Positions 36,546-45,129 of a stretch of DNA of 64,000 bases are shown in pieces. The first letter of the stretch is position 1. Every line of letters starts with the position of its first letter. The stretch is taken from positions 1-64,000 of the forward strand of contig CACIAQ010000006.1 of assembly GCA_902584635.1 (NCBI GenBank), in the 5' to 3' direction. A program made the translations under genes and the position numbers. This DNA is from an uncultured Alphaproteobacteria bacterium (GTDB lineage Bacteria > Pseudomonadota > Alphaproteobacteria > Rhodobacterales > Rhodobacteraceae). The notes below the pieces were generated by a model. It made no database searches, was not told the origin of the DNA, and worked only from the letters and a program-made list of their open reading frames with translations.

Positions 36546-36788
36546 ATGGCGTCATCGCAATCAAATTTACAAGATACGTTTCTTAACTCTGTTAGAAAGA
36601 GTAAAAATCCAGTAACACTGTTTTTGGTGAATGGAGTAAAGCTTCAAGGTATTATAACGTGGTTTGATAATTTTTCTGTTCTTTTGAGAAGAGAGGGTAC
36701 GGTACAGCTTGTTTACAAACATGCTATTTCAACCATAATGCCATCTCTACCCCTTGACCTTATAGGTGAGGATGCTGAGGAAGGATAA
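36546..36788 (+). CDS. hfq: RNA chaperone Hfq
   Basis: An 80 aa Sm-like protein. Sm1 includes [24 protein letters not shown] (by position 7–30) and Sm2 has the signature YKHAISTI (about 56–63). Hfq hexamers pair small RNAs with mRNAs. The frame opens with a TTG at 36540; the ATG at 36546 gives the usual N-terminus. hflX follows after 10 bases, the common alphaproteobacterial pairing. Confidence 0.96.
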   Translation: MASSQSNLQDTFLNSVRKSKNPVTLFLVNGVKLQGIITWFDNFSVLLRREGTVQLVYKHAISTIMPSLPLDLIGEDAEEG

Positions 36789-36798
36789 TAGTTAGAGT

Positions 36799-38043
36799 TT
36801 GCGTACTTACGTTATTTCTATAATTTTTCAGAGCCAATCAAAAAATTATGTAAAGGATGAATTTTTTAAATTAGCAAACTCTTTAAGTGCTTTGAAAATT
36901 ATAGACAATTGTGTAATTGTTTTATCTAAAAGTGATCCAGCTTTCTATATTTCAAAAGGGCACTTGCAGAGAATTAGAGGTTTTGTTTTAGAAAATAAAA
37001 TCGGGCTTCTCCTGGTTGATAGCCTCCTGACACCTGTTCAGCAAAGAAATCTCGAAAAAAAACTTATGGTAAAAGTTTTGGATAGAACTGGCTTAGTTTT
37101 GGAAATTTTTGGAAGCAGAGCCCAATCTAGCGAGGGAATGCTTCAAGTGGAGTTAGCACATCTGTTACACCAAAAGTCTAGATTAGTTAGAAGCTGGACA
37201 CATCTTGAAAGGCAAAGAGGTGGAAAAGGGTTTCTTGGTGGGCCTGGGGAAACTCAGATTGAATCTGACCGGAGAGTCCTGGCCTCAAAAATCGTCAATA
37301 TAAGGAAATCTATAAGGAAGGTTAAAAATACTAGATGTGTGCAAAGGAGCTTAAGACAAAAAAATAATATACCATTAGTGTCTTTTGTAGGTTATACAAA
37401 TGCAGGAAAATCAACACTTTTCAATGTATTCCCAAATAAGAAAACAAAATCAGAAGATAGACTCTTTTCTACTCTTGACCCTTTTTTGAAAAAGTGCGGA
37501 TTACCAAAAAAAGAATATATTATTTCAGATACTGTGGGTTTTATTAGGGATCTTCCTACTTCTTTGGTAGTTGCGTTTAGAGCAACATTAGAGGAAATTA
37601 GTATTTCTGATCTTATTGTGCATGTAGTAGACGTATCGGATGAGTATGCAGATAAAAATGCTCAGGTTGTTTATAGCACATTAGAAGAATTGGGTATAGA
37701 CACTGGAAATGAAAATCGGATTATAGAAGTCCACAACAAAATAGACATCAGTGAACAGCAAAGATTTTCTCCGTTTTTAAAATCTTTAACAAAGGATAAA
37801 ATATTCGCAATTTCTGCAGAAAAAAAACGAGGTCTAGAAAAGCTTTTCCAAGGAATTGAGATAAATTTGTATAAACATAAAGTTGTAGAAAATATTATTT
37901 TGGGTGCACATGAAACTGAAAAATTAAAGTGGCTCTATCAGAAACAGCTTGTTAAAAATTCTGAATTGAATGAAAACAGAATTAGGCTTGAATTAATTTG
38001 GGATAATGATGAAAAACAAAAGTTTAGTGAAAGCTTCGTGTAG
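36799..38043 (+). CDS. hflX: Ribosome-rescue GTPase HflX
   Basis: A 414 aa GTPase. The HflX N-terminal domain ends with the GGPGETQIESDRR motif (about 149–161), then the G domain with G1 GYTNAGKST (near 202), the G2/G3 parts (DTVGFIRDLP) and G4 NKID. HflX splits stalled ribosomes, especially after heat or antibiotic stress. I take the TTG at 36799 as the start because no ATG is available upstream of the conserved part. The gene overlaps the end of a decayed minus-strand gene by 20 bases. Confidence 0.94.
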   Translation: MRTYVISIIFQSQSKNYVKDEFFKLANSLSALKIIDNCVIVLSKSDPAFYISKGHLQRIRGFVLENKIGLLLVDSLLTPVQQRNLEKKLMVKVLDRTGLVLEIFGSRAQSSEGMLQVELAHLLHQKSRLVRSWTHLERQRGGKGFLGGPGETQIESDRRVLASKIVNIRKSIRKVKNTRCVQRSLRQKNNIPLVSFVGYTNAGKSTLFNVFPNKKTKSEDRLFSTLDPFLKKCGLPKKEYIISDTVGFIRDLPTSLVVAFRATLEEISISDLIVHVVDVSDEYADKNAQVVYSTLEELGIDTGNENRIIEVHNKIDISEQQRFSPFLKSLTKDKIFAISAEKKRGLEKLFQGIEINLYKHKVVENIILGAHETEKLKWLYQKQLVKNSELNENRIRLELIWDNDEKQKFSESFV

Positions 38044-38680
38044 ACGGTTTTATGATTTGAAAGAAAGGAAAGATATCGTTATCTTTTGGAAAAGTGTAGT
38101 TAGGATGGCGTAATGCTATTGAGTTGAGTTTATCATTAAATGTGAGTACTGGATGATCTATTTCTTGAAACGCTTCAGCAATAAGAGAAGAACAAATTGC
38201 TGTTGTAGGATCTCCCGAGCCGATCCCAATTAAGTTTCTTCTGAACTTTTTTGGAACTGGTCAGTTTGAGTATGAATATCTAATAAGATCTAAGATATTT
38301 TTTAAATCGTATTTTGAGCCTATTTTTTTTAAATGGTTAATAAGAATTATTTTTTTTTGTTATTTAAGAATATAGCTCTACAAATTCTTAAGTTATGTTC
38401 CTTATACATATTGAGGTTATTATACTTGCACCCTTCAATAGCTCTACCTCAATTAGACCATACACAAATGCCTCTGTTTTACCAATAAAAATTGCTGCTG
38501 GGACCAATTAGATCCAGTTATAAATTGTATAGCACTAACTGCTCTACTTTGTCCCTATACTAAAATCACATCCCCAGGTTTCAAAGCGGATTTATATCTT
38601 TAATGCTAATCCTGAAATAGGCATCCACATAAATATGTTCTTTCGTAAGAAACTTCGCTAATTGAATTCCAATGAATAGT
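38024..38680 (-). pseudogene. Decayed YiiX/YebB-like (C92) papain-type cysteine hydrolase
   Basis: The minus strand here reads, in broken frames, as an alphaproteobacterial YiiX-like NlpC/P60-related hydrolase. In order: QLAKFLTKEH, LKPGDVILV then a TAG where the family has Glu, GQSRAVSAIQFITGSNWS, a one-base loss at the catalytic His codon, IFIGKTEAFV and LIEVELLKGAS, another shift, NMYKEHNLRICRAIF, KYDLKNILDLIRY, a TGA, VPKKFRRNLIGIGSGDPTTAICSS region (with the catalytic Cys) and FPFFQIIKPS. At least two stops and several frameshifts rule out a working protein. The order and spacing of the motifs match the family across its full length. It fills the otherwise empty space between hflX and tdk. 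Confidence 0.72.
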
Positions 38681-38696
38681 AATTGCAAGGGTTAAG

Positions 38697-39275
38697 CTAG
38701 CTCTCCATAAGCTGTCGCCAGTGTACTCTACAAAGAGACTCATATAAATCATTTCCTCCGATTTGTATTTGGGACCCATCTTTAACAGGTTTATTGTTTG
38801 CCGATTTTCTTACAACCATGGTTGCTTTTTTCCCGCAATGGCATATTGTTTTTATTTCTTTTAGTTCATCAGCCAAACCGAGGAGAGCAGATGACCCTGG
38901 AAATAAATTACCCTGAAAGTCAACCCGTAGTCCGTAACACAAAACTGGTAGAAAGAGGTCATCAACAGCTCTTGCCAGTTGCCAAACTTGTTCTTTGGTT
39001 AAGAACTGGGCTTCATCAATTAAAACACATGCAATTAGAGAACTTTTTTGCTTTGATTTCACTAGGTTATATAAGTTTTGTCTATTGTTAAATGTATCAG
39101 CTCGCTTTTTTATTCCTATCCTACTAGCTATTTTCCCTTCACCGGATCTATTGTCAATTTCTGCTGTTAAAAGGTAGGGTACCATTCCTCTTTCCTCATA
39201 GTTATGCGCAGCTTGTAACAGAATTGTTGATTTTCCTGCATTCATAGTTGAATAATTGAAAAATAACTTAGCCAT
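38697..39275 (-). CDS. tdk: Thymidine kinase (type II)
   Basis: A 192 aa type II thymidine kinase. P-loop NAGKST is at 12–17, the Walker B-like VLIDEAQFL (about 84–92) and the lasso zinc site uses CHCG (near 145) and a later Cys and His (CRVH). It phosphorylates thymidine for salvage into dTMP. It lies 3 bases after the BKACE gene on the same strand and may be co-transcribed with it. Confidence 0.95.
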   Translation of the reverse strand: MAKLFFNYSTMNAGKSTILLQAAHNYEERGMVPYLLTAEIDNRSGEGKIASRIGIKKRADTFNNRQNLYNLVKSKQKSSLIACVLIDEAQFLTKEQVWQLARAVDDLFLPVLCYGLRVDFQGNLFPGSSALLGLADELKEIKTICHCGKKATMVVRKSANNKPVKDGSQIQIGGNDLYESLCRVHWRQLMES

Positions 39276-39278
39276 AAT

Positions 39279-40103
39279 TCATCCTAATTCTAAAATCTCA
39301 CGTGCTTTTTTCCAAGAAGCTACAGGTCTATTGTATTGTTCACAAAGTTCTTTAGCAATCTTTACTAAGCTAGCATTTGAAGGTGCCAATGTCTTTTTAT
39401 CAACTCTGATGTTATCTTCCAATCCAGTTCTAACGTGTCCCCCCAATTTTATGCACCATTCATTTAAAATTCTCTGGTTTTTACCAATCCCTGCTCCACA
39501 CCATAAAGCTTTTGGTAAAAGTCGATTAACTGTTTTTATATAATATTCAAAAACATCAAAATCTGCCGGCATAGCATTTTTTACCCCCATAACAAATTGA
39601 ATATACAAATTTCCTTTTAATTTGTTCTGTTTAGCCAAACTAGCTGCTTGATAAATATGAGATAAATCAAATATCTCTATTTCAGGTTTAACAGAATTTC
39701 TAATCATTTCTTCCGCTAGCCAATCAACAAGATCTGGAGGATTCTCGTAAACTCTTGTTGGAAAATTGTTTGAGCCAACAGTTAACGAAGCCATGTCTGG
39801 TCTTAGACTCAGCATTTTACCTCGGTCAAAACCATGGCCTGAGCGACCACCCGTAGAAAGTTGGATTATCATCCCGGGACAATGGTTCTCAATACCTTCT
39901 TTCAATCTTCTATATTTATCGGGATCGATGCTGGGTGTCCCATCATCATTACGAACATGACAATGGGCTATGCTTGCGCCTAATTCATAGCATTCTTGGG
40001 TGCTTTCTATCTGTTCCGATATGCTTATTGGCACTGCAGGGTTATCTTCTTTTGTAGGGACAGAGCCTGTAATTGCAACACATATGATACATGGATCCTT
40101 CAT
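39279..40103 (-). CDS. BKACE-family β-keto acid cleavage enzyme
   Basis: A 274 aa TIM-barrel protein of the 3-keto-5-aminohexanoate cleavage (Kce/BKACE, DUF849) family. Zinc ligands H47 and H49 lie in AHCHVRNDDG, with the active-site GLEDNIR near 225. These enzymes react a β-keto acid with acetyl-CoA to give acetoacetate and a new acyl-CoA. The substrate differs by subgroup and cannot be read here. It faces the aromatic-type cluster at 40185, with 81 bases between, so it could act on a ring-cleavage product. Confidence 0.88.
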   Translation of the reverse strand: MKDPCIICVAITGSVPTKEDNPAVPISISEQIESTQECYELGASIAHCHVRNDDGTPSIDPDKYRRLKEGIENHCPGMIIQLSTGGRSGHGFDRGKMLSLRPDMASLTVGSNNFPTRVYENPPDLVDWLAEEMIRNSVKPEIEIFDLSHIYQAASLAKQNKLKGNLYIQFVMGVKNAMPADFDVFEYYIKTVNRLLPKALWCGAGIGKNQRILNEWCIKLGGHVRTGLEDNIRVDKKTLAPSNASLVKIAKELCEQYNRPVASWKKAREILELG

Positions 40104-40184
40104 CCCTGTAATATAGGTTGAAATAAGGTAAATTAAAAATAAAATATCGGTGGATTATGTGTTCTTATCTTATTAAGGTTAATC

Positions 40185-41021
40185 ATGTATTACGCAGCTT
40201 TTAAATCTAATGCCTACTTACATCATATTGCTTTGAATACTACCCGTCCTTTGGAATTGGCTAAGTTTTATGAAAAGGCATTATCTATAGAAAGGAAATC
40301 AATAAAAGGTGGTTGGGTTTTGTCTGGGGCTAGAAGAAAAATTCTTATACTAGGTAATAAAAAAAATAGCCTTGGATTTGCTAGTTTTGCCTGTCAAGAT
40401 AGCCACTCCTTTAAAGACTTAAAAAGAAATTTCATGGAAAAGGGTGTAAAAACTTTTCAAGATAATAATTCTCTCTTTATTCATGATAATTTCTATATTT
40501 TAGACTGTGATAGGAATAAAATTTATTTTGGGCTTGCTGAAAATAAAAAGGATCAAATTTCAAACTTTCATGCTCCTCTGCAGCATATTACTTTCACCTC
40601 AAAAAACTTAGACGATTTTGTTGACTTTTATGTTAATAAACTTGGATTTAAAATTTCAGATAAAGTAGTCAATAAAAAGGGTCAGCTCACAACTTGCTTC
40701 ATGAGATCAAACCAGGAGCATCACACTGTTGCGTGTTTTTTAAGCGACAAATCGGGTTTAGATCATTATAGTTTTGAAGCAGGAACATGGGAATGGATAA
40801 AGAATTGGTGTGATCATTTTTCTAAGGTAAATATTAAATTAATTTGGGGGCCAGGTCGTCATGGTCCAGGGAATAATCTTTTTGCATTTATAAAAGATCT
40901 TGACGGGAATAAAATTGAGATTTCTGCTGAGTTAGAAATTGTTCATGATAGGCAAACTAAAAAATGGCCTCATGAACCAAAAACGTTAAATTTATGGGGT
41001 AATGCAATAATGCGCTCTTAA
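40185..41021 (+). CDS. Two-domain VOC protein, extradiol dioxygenase-like
   Basis: A 278 aa protein with two VOC βαβββ modules (about 10–125 and 130–260), the layout of type I extradiol dioxygenases. Candidate metal ligands in the second module are the His in LQHITFT, the His in LDHYSFE and the Glu in NKIEISAELE; GRHGPGNNLFAF matches the conserved region before the last ligand. Such enzymes open catechol rings using Fe(II) and O2. It is the first gene of the cluster and is followed directly by the FAH-family gene. Confidence 0.82.
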   Translation: MYYAAFKSNAYLHHIALNTTRPLELAKFYEKALSIERKSIKGGWVLSGARRKILILGNKKNSLGFASFACQDSHSFKDLKRNFMEKGVKTFQDNNSLFIHDNFYILDCDRNKIYFGLAENKKDQISNFHAPLQHITFTSKNLDDFVDFYVNKLGFKISDKVVNKKGQLTTCFMRSNQEHHTVACFLSDKSGLDHYSFEAGTWEWIKNWCDHFSKVNIKLIWGPGRHGPGNNLFAFIKDLDGNKIEISAELEIVHDRQTKKWPHEPKTLNLWGNAIMRS

Positions 41022-41032
41022 TGGAGGAAATT

Positions 41033-41902
41033 ATGAATTATGCAAGTTTTGTAAGACTAGGTGAAACCTGTTTTGGAGTTTTCCATCAGGGTAAAATTTT
41101 TGACCTGACCTATCAATTGGCTGGGGGTTCCTCTAGCTTGAAGGAAGCTATTCATTTTGGAAGCATTCCAGATAATATACAAGAATTAGAAAGCTATTTA
41201 GCTAATGTCACAGCCTATGAACCTTCTGATATAACATTTCTACCTGTTATACCAGATCCAGGAAAAATCTTTTGTGTTGGGCTGAATTATGAAAAGCATA
41301 GAAAAGAAACAGAAAGGCCAGAAGTTCAATATCCTACTATTTTTACTCGATTTGCAGATAGCCAAGTGGCGCATCGTGAAGCGGTAATAAAGCCTATTTT
41401 GTCTGATAGAGTGGACTATGAAGGTGAGTTAGCTGTAGTGATTGGGAAAGGTGGAAAAAATATCTCTACAGAAGATGCTATGCAAAGTATTGCGGGATAT
41501 ACTTGTTATAACGATGTATCTATTAGGGATTACCAGAGACATACCAGTCAATTCGTCCCAGGAAAAAACTTCTCAAAAACAGGTAGTTGCGGACCATTTT
41601 TAAAATTGGCATCATCGATAAAAAATTACCAAAGCTTAACTATTAAAACAATATTGAATGGCAAAATTATGCAAGAAGCAAAGCTTGATCAATTGATTTT
41701 CAAAATACCTGAGATAGTCTCCTATATTTCTTCTTTTACTCCTTTAGTCGCTGGAGACGTTATCGTTACGGGAACACCTGGTGGTGTTGGGGACAGGCGA
41801 GATCCACCTTTATATATGAAAAATGGTGATATTATAGAAGTTGAAATTTCGGAAGTTGGTAAGCTAGTTAACCCCGTACTCGACGAAAATATTATCCTAT
41901 AA
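41033..41902 (+). CDS. Fumarylacetoacetate hydrolase-family protein
   Basis: A 289 aa FAH-family enzyme. The catalytic part has IFCVGLNYEKH, then metal ligands in VDYEGELAVVIG, then YNDVSIRDYQ, and FVPGKNFSKTGSCGP, and near the end VIVTGTPGGVG. Members hydrolyse or isomerise acylpyruvates or hydratase-type meta-cleavage products. The start is the ATG at 41033, with GGAGG 5 bases upstream; an earlier in-frame ATG (41021) overlaps the stop of the VOC gene but has no such site. It fits the step after ring opening by the dioxygenase. Confidence 0.9.
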   Translation: MNYASFVRLGETCFGVFHQGKIFDLTYQLAGGSSSLKEAIHFGSIPDNIQELESYLANVTAYEPSDITFLPVIPDPGKIFCVGLNYEKHRKETERPEVQYPTIFTRFADSQVAHREAVIKPILSDRVDYEGELAVVIGKGGKNISTEDAMQSIAGYTCYNDVSIRDYQRHTSQFVPGKNFSKTGSCGPFLKLASSIKNYQSLTIKTILNGKIMQEAKLDQLIFKIPEIVSYISSFTPLVAGDVIVTGTPGGVGDRRDPPLYMKNGDIIEVEISEVGKLVNPVLDENIIL

Positions 41903-41919
41903 ATGCTTCTCAAATTATT

Positions 41920-43512
41920 GTGAAGAAAAATTTCGATGTAATAATTGTTGGAATGGGACCTTCCGGTCTCGTTTTAGCTGGCTTGCTTGCCAACTACGGT
42001 ATTGAGGTTGGTATTTTTGAAAAGAACAAAAGTACTGTCAAAGAACCACGGGCGGTATCTATAGATGATGAGTCTCTCCGAATTCTTCAAAGCTTTTCGT
42101 CGCATCAAGCTGTGTTAAGAAATGTTTCTCAAAATTATGGGTCTCATTACTACGATGCAAAAGGCAAACTATTTTTGAAAGTTGAACCAAATTCATGTGA
42201 GAATGGCTTTTTTAAACGAAATGCTTTTGATCAACCGACTTTTGAAAGCGCATTAAGGAAACATCTGGAGAGTAAAAAAAACATCAACATTAATTTTTCG
42301 CATAAGTTAGTTTCTATAAAAAACGAGACTAAGAGTGTTATCGCGAATTTTGAGGATAGCAAAGGGATAAAAAAAAGTTTTCTGGGAAGGTATCTGGTGG
42401 GTTGTGATGGGGGACAGTCAACTGTCAGAGACCTTATTGGCGTCGTAATGAAGGGTAGTACTTTTAATCAAAAATGGTTGGTCGTTGATATATACAAAAC
42501 CAGAAATTTTTTTAGGCATACGCAAGTTTATTGTAACCCCAAGCGTCCATCGATAACTTTACCTGGGCCTAATGGTATAAGGAGATATGAGTTTAAATTA
42601 AATGATAAAGAGAGATCTGAAAAGTTAAGTGAAGATTTCACGAGAGAGCTTATTACAAGTGTCGGGGTAGATGGAGAAGCAAAGATTAGACGATCACAAG
42701 TATATCAATTTCATGCATTAATCTGTTCAGATTGGAAAAAAAATTCTGTATTTATTGCAGGTGATGCAGCACATTTGTCTCCGCCCTTCGCTGGTCAGGG
42801 AATGAATAGCGGAATTAGAGATGTAGGGAACTTGGGTTGGAAATTAGCGTTGGCTGTAAAAAGACCAAAATCAAGAAATATACTAGAAACCTATTTTCTG
42901 GAAAGAAAAGAACATTGCTGGGCTCTAATTAATTTGGCGATACGTATGGGCAAAATAATGATGCCAAAAAACAGCTTGGAATCCTTTGTTAACGCATCTT
43001 TTTTTAGGCTGATCAAGTTAAATAAAAAATTACTTAGTTATGTGTCTCAAATGAAGTATCGGCCCAAACCTAAAATAAATAAGGGAATTGTTTTTTTTCA
43101 TGGAAAAGAAACAAGAAATGATAAGAAATTAATTGGAACTCTATTTCCACAACCCTTAGTGCAAGATAAGAAAGGAATTTTGTCTAATTTGGATGAGGTT
43201 TTGGGTAATAAATTTTCTTTGATTTGTTACATCAAAAACCACGAGACTTACATCAGTCTGGAGAAATATCTTAATAAATTCTCAAAAACTTGTAGGGTTG
43301 TTGTTTTATTGAACCATTCATGCATGATTTTCCCAAGTAGGCATAAGGTTGTTCGAGATTTTAATAATCTTTTAGAAAAAATGGATACAAGGGTGCCGGA
43401 GAATAGTATTCTTTTAATCCGGCCTGATAAATTAGTCTCCGCAATCTATAAAAAAAATAATCTTCATTATTTATCAAATTTATTAAATAATAACGAGATA
43501 TTTAGTTTTTAG
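41920..43512 (+). CDS. FAD-dependent aromatic hydroxylase, MhpA-like
   Basis: A 530 aa class A flavoprotein monooxygenase. FAD loop GMGPSG (11–16), the DG motif in VGCDGGQSTVRD (near 160) and the GD motif GDAAHLSPPFAGQGMNSGIRD region (near 284–304) are intact. The best functional comparison is 3-(3-hydroxyphenyl)propionate hydroxylase and PHBH-type enzymes, which add a second hydroxyl to a phenolic ring. The start is GTG. The C-terminal 150 residues form the thioredoxin-like domain seen in MhpA and PheA relatives. The substrate is not known. Confidence 0.88.
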   Translation: MKKNFDVIIVGMGPSGLVLAGLLANYGIEVGIFEKNKSTVKEPRAVSIDDESLRILQSFSSHQAVLRNVSQNYGSHYYDAKGKLFLKVEPNSCENGFFKRNAFDQPTFESALRKHLESKKNININFSHKLVSIKNETKSVIANFEDSKGIKKSFLGRYLVGCDGGQSTVRDLIGVVMKGSTFNQKWLVVDIYKTRNFFRHTQVYCNPKRPSITLPGPNGIRRYEFKLNDKERSEKLSEDFTRELITSVGVDGEAKIRRSQVYQFHALICSDWKKNSVFIAGDAAHLSPPFAGQGMNSGIRDVGNLGWKLALAVKRPKSRNILETYFLERKEHCWALINLAIRMGKIMMPKNSLESFVNASFFRLIKLNKKLLSYVSQMKYRPKPKINKGIVFFHGKETRNDKKLIGTLFPQPLVQDKKGILSNLDEVLGNKFSLICYIKNHETYISLEKYLNKFSKTCRVVVLLNHSCMIFPSRHKVVRDFNNLLEKMDTRVPENSILLIRPDKLVSAIYKKNNLHYLSNLLNNNEIFSF

Positions 43513-43565
43513 AGTGTATAGTTACAATAAAATTACAAATTATTAACATCTGGGGAGGAAGTTAA

Positions 43566-44594
43566 ATGAAATTATTTTTTAGATTTTTAGTTGCATCTGC
43601 TTCTATACTGTTTCTTTCATTATCTGCATACGCAGGAGAAGTGGTATTAAAGTTCCATTCATTTCCACCAATGCCTGCCAATTCTAACGCAAAATTTGTT
43701 AAACCGTGGAGTGAAAAGGTATTAGCGGAGTCAAATGGAGAAATAAAAGTTGAGATATATCCGGCGATGCAGCTTGGTGGGAAACCACCTCAACTTGTTG
43801 ATCAAGTAAGAGACGGTGTAGTAGACATCGTTTGGACTGTTGCTGGTTATACGCCAGGAAGATTTCCACACTTGGAGGCATTTGAGTTGCCGTTTATGCC
43901 TGCGTCTGCTGAGGCGACATCTCAAGCACTTCAAGAATACGTAGACACTGTAGCTGCTTCTGATCTTAAAGACTATAAGGTTTTAGCCGTTTTTTGTCAT
44001 GCTCCGGGAAAAATTCATACTAAAGAAAAAGTTATAAAGTCTGCAGCTGATTTAAGTGGTATGAAGATGCGTGGTCCTACAAGAGTGATAACTAAAATGT
44101 TAGAAGGCTTAGGGGCAACACCGGTAGGAATGCCTGTTCCTGCAGTTGCTGGGGCACTATCCAAGGGTGTGATCGATGGAATGGTTGTGCCTTGGGAAAT
44201 TATGCCGTCTTTTAAACTTCATGAACTTACAAAAGCACATACGACAGTTTCGGGTTCTAGAGGTCTATATACAACCCCGTTTTTGTTCTTAATGAATAAA
44301 GCGAAATATCAGTCTTTAAGTGATGAGCATAAAAAGGTAATCGATAATAATGCTGGTCTTGCTCTGGCAAAACTTGCTGGACAGCTTTGGGACGGTTTTG
44401 AAGTTCCAGCTAGGAAATTAGCATTAGATGCTGGCGGAACCATACATTCTCTGTCAGGAGCCCCCCTCGCTGAAATGAAGGCAGCTGGTGAAGGACTTGA
44501 AAAGGATTGGATTAAATCAGCTAATGATCGAGGACTAGACGGTTCAATGCTTGTTAAAACTGCGAAAGATTTAATCTCAAAGTATGATAAGTAA
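43566..44594 (+). CDS. dctP: TRAP transporter solute-binding protein (DctP type)
   Basis: A 342 aa periplasmic protein. The signal peptide is 1–23, with likely cleavage after AYA. The mature part has the DctP signatures PQLVDQVRDGVVDIVW (about 75–90) and the KMRGPTRV region near 167–174, which includes the arginine that usually holds a carboxylate. A strong ribosome site, GGGGAGGAAG, precedes the ATG, fitting high expression. It feeds the DctQM channel encoded next. Its place inside the ring-cleavage cluster suggests an aromatic carboxylic acid as ligand. Confidence 0.93.
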   Translation: MKLFFRFLVASASILFLSLSAYAGEVVLKFHSFPPMPANSNAKFVKPWSEKVLAESNGEIKVEIYPAMQLGGKPPQLVDQVRDGVVDIVWTVAGYTPGRFPHLEAFELPFMPASAEATSQALQEYVDTVAASDLKDYKVLAVFCHAPGKIHTKEKVIKSAADLSGMKMRGPTRVITKMLEGLGATPVGMPVPAVAGALSKGVIDGMVVPWEIMPSFKLHELTKAHTTVSGSRGLYTTPFLFLMNKAKYQSLSDEHKKVIDNNAGLALAKLAGQLWDGFEVPARKLALDAGGTIHSLSGAPLAEMKAAGEGLEKDWIKSANDRGLDGSMLVKTAKDLISKYDK

Positions 44595-45117
44595 AAACAC
44601 CTTGTTAGATATTGAAGACTCAGAGCGCCCAAATGATATTTTTGGGCGCTTTTTACTTAAAGTTGTAACTTATCTGGCAATCTGCGGAGGTATAGTACTT
44701 GTCGTAATAGTACTTATAAATTTCGTTTCGATAGCAGGGAGAACAATGTTTGACAAGCCTCTTACGGGAGACTTTGAACTTGTTGAAATGGGATGTGCAA
44801 TTGCGATGTTTTCATTTTTACCACTTTGTCAATTTAAGAGTGGGAACGTTATTGTAGATTTTTTTACTATAAATCTTTCGAACAAAATTAAAAACAGCTT
44901 AAATGGGCTCGGAGCTTTTTTATTTTTTTTAGTATCTTCTTTTTTTACATGGAGGATGGTTTATGGAGCCTTAGACATGTATAAGTACAATGAACAAACG
45001 ATGTTACTTCAAATTCCCGTTTGGATTCCATTTGTTCCAGCGGTTATTTCTTTTGGTATTCTATCGATAACCTGCCTTTATACAGCAATAATATTTTTCA
45101 AATCGGCTTTAAAATAG
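44584..45117 (+). CDS. dctQ: TRAP transporter small membrane subunit (DctQ type)
   Basis: A 177 aa protein with four helices. After a 25-residue charged start comes the first helix (VVTYLAICGGIVLVVIVL, about 27–44), then SIAGRTMFDKPLTGDFELVEM, typical of DctQ. It is the small partner of DctM. The ATG overlaps the dctP end by 11 bases. Codons 14–22 contain a strong terminator-like hairpin (44624–44650), and there is no later start before the first helix, so the hairpin must lie in coding sequence. Confidence 0.9.
   Translation: MISKNTLLDIEDSERPNDIFGRFLLKVVTYLAICGGIVLVVIVLINFVSIAGRTMFDKPLTGDFELVEMGCAIAMFSFLPLCQFKSGNVIVDFFTINLSNKIKNSLNGLGAFLFFLVSSFFTWRMVYGALDMYKYNEQTMLLQIPVWIPFVPAVISFGILSITCLYTAIIFFKSALK
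44624..44650 (+). terminator. Terminator-like hairpin just after dctP, inside dctQ
   Basis: A perfect 10-base-pair stem, AGCGCCCAAA with TTTGGGCGCT, closes a 7-base loop and is followed by TTTT. It is GC-rich in an AT-rich setting and begins 30 bases after the dctP stop. It has the form of an intrinsic terminator or attenuator. It is probably used to make more binding protein than membrane subunits, as hairpins after binding-protein genes do in other transporter operons. Confidence 0.7.
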
Positions 45118-45129
45118 AAAACATTTATT

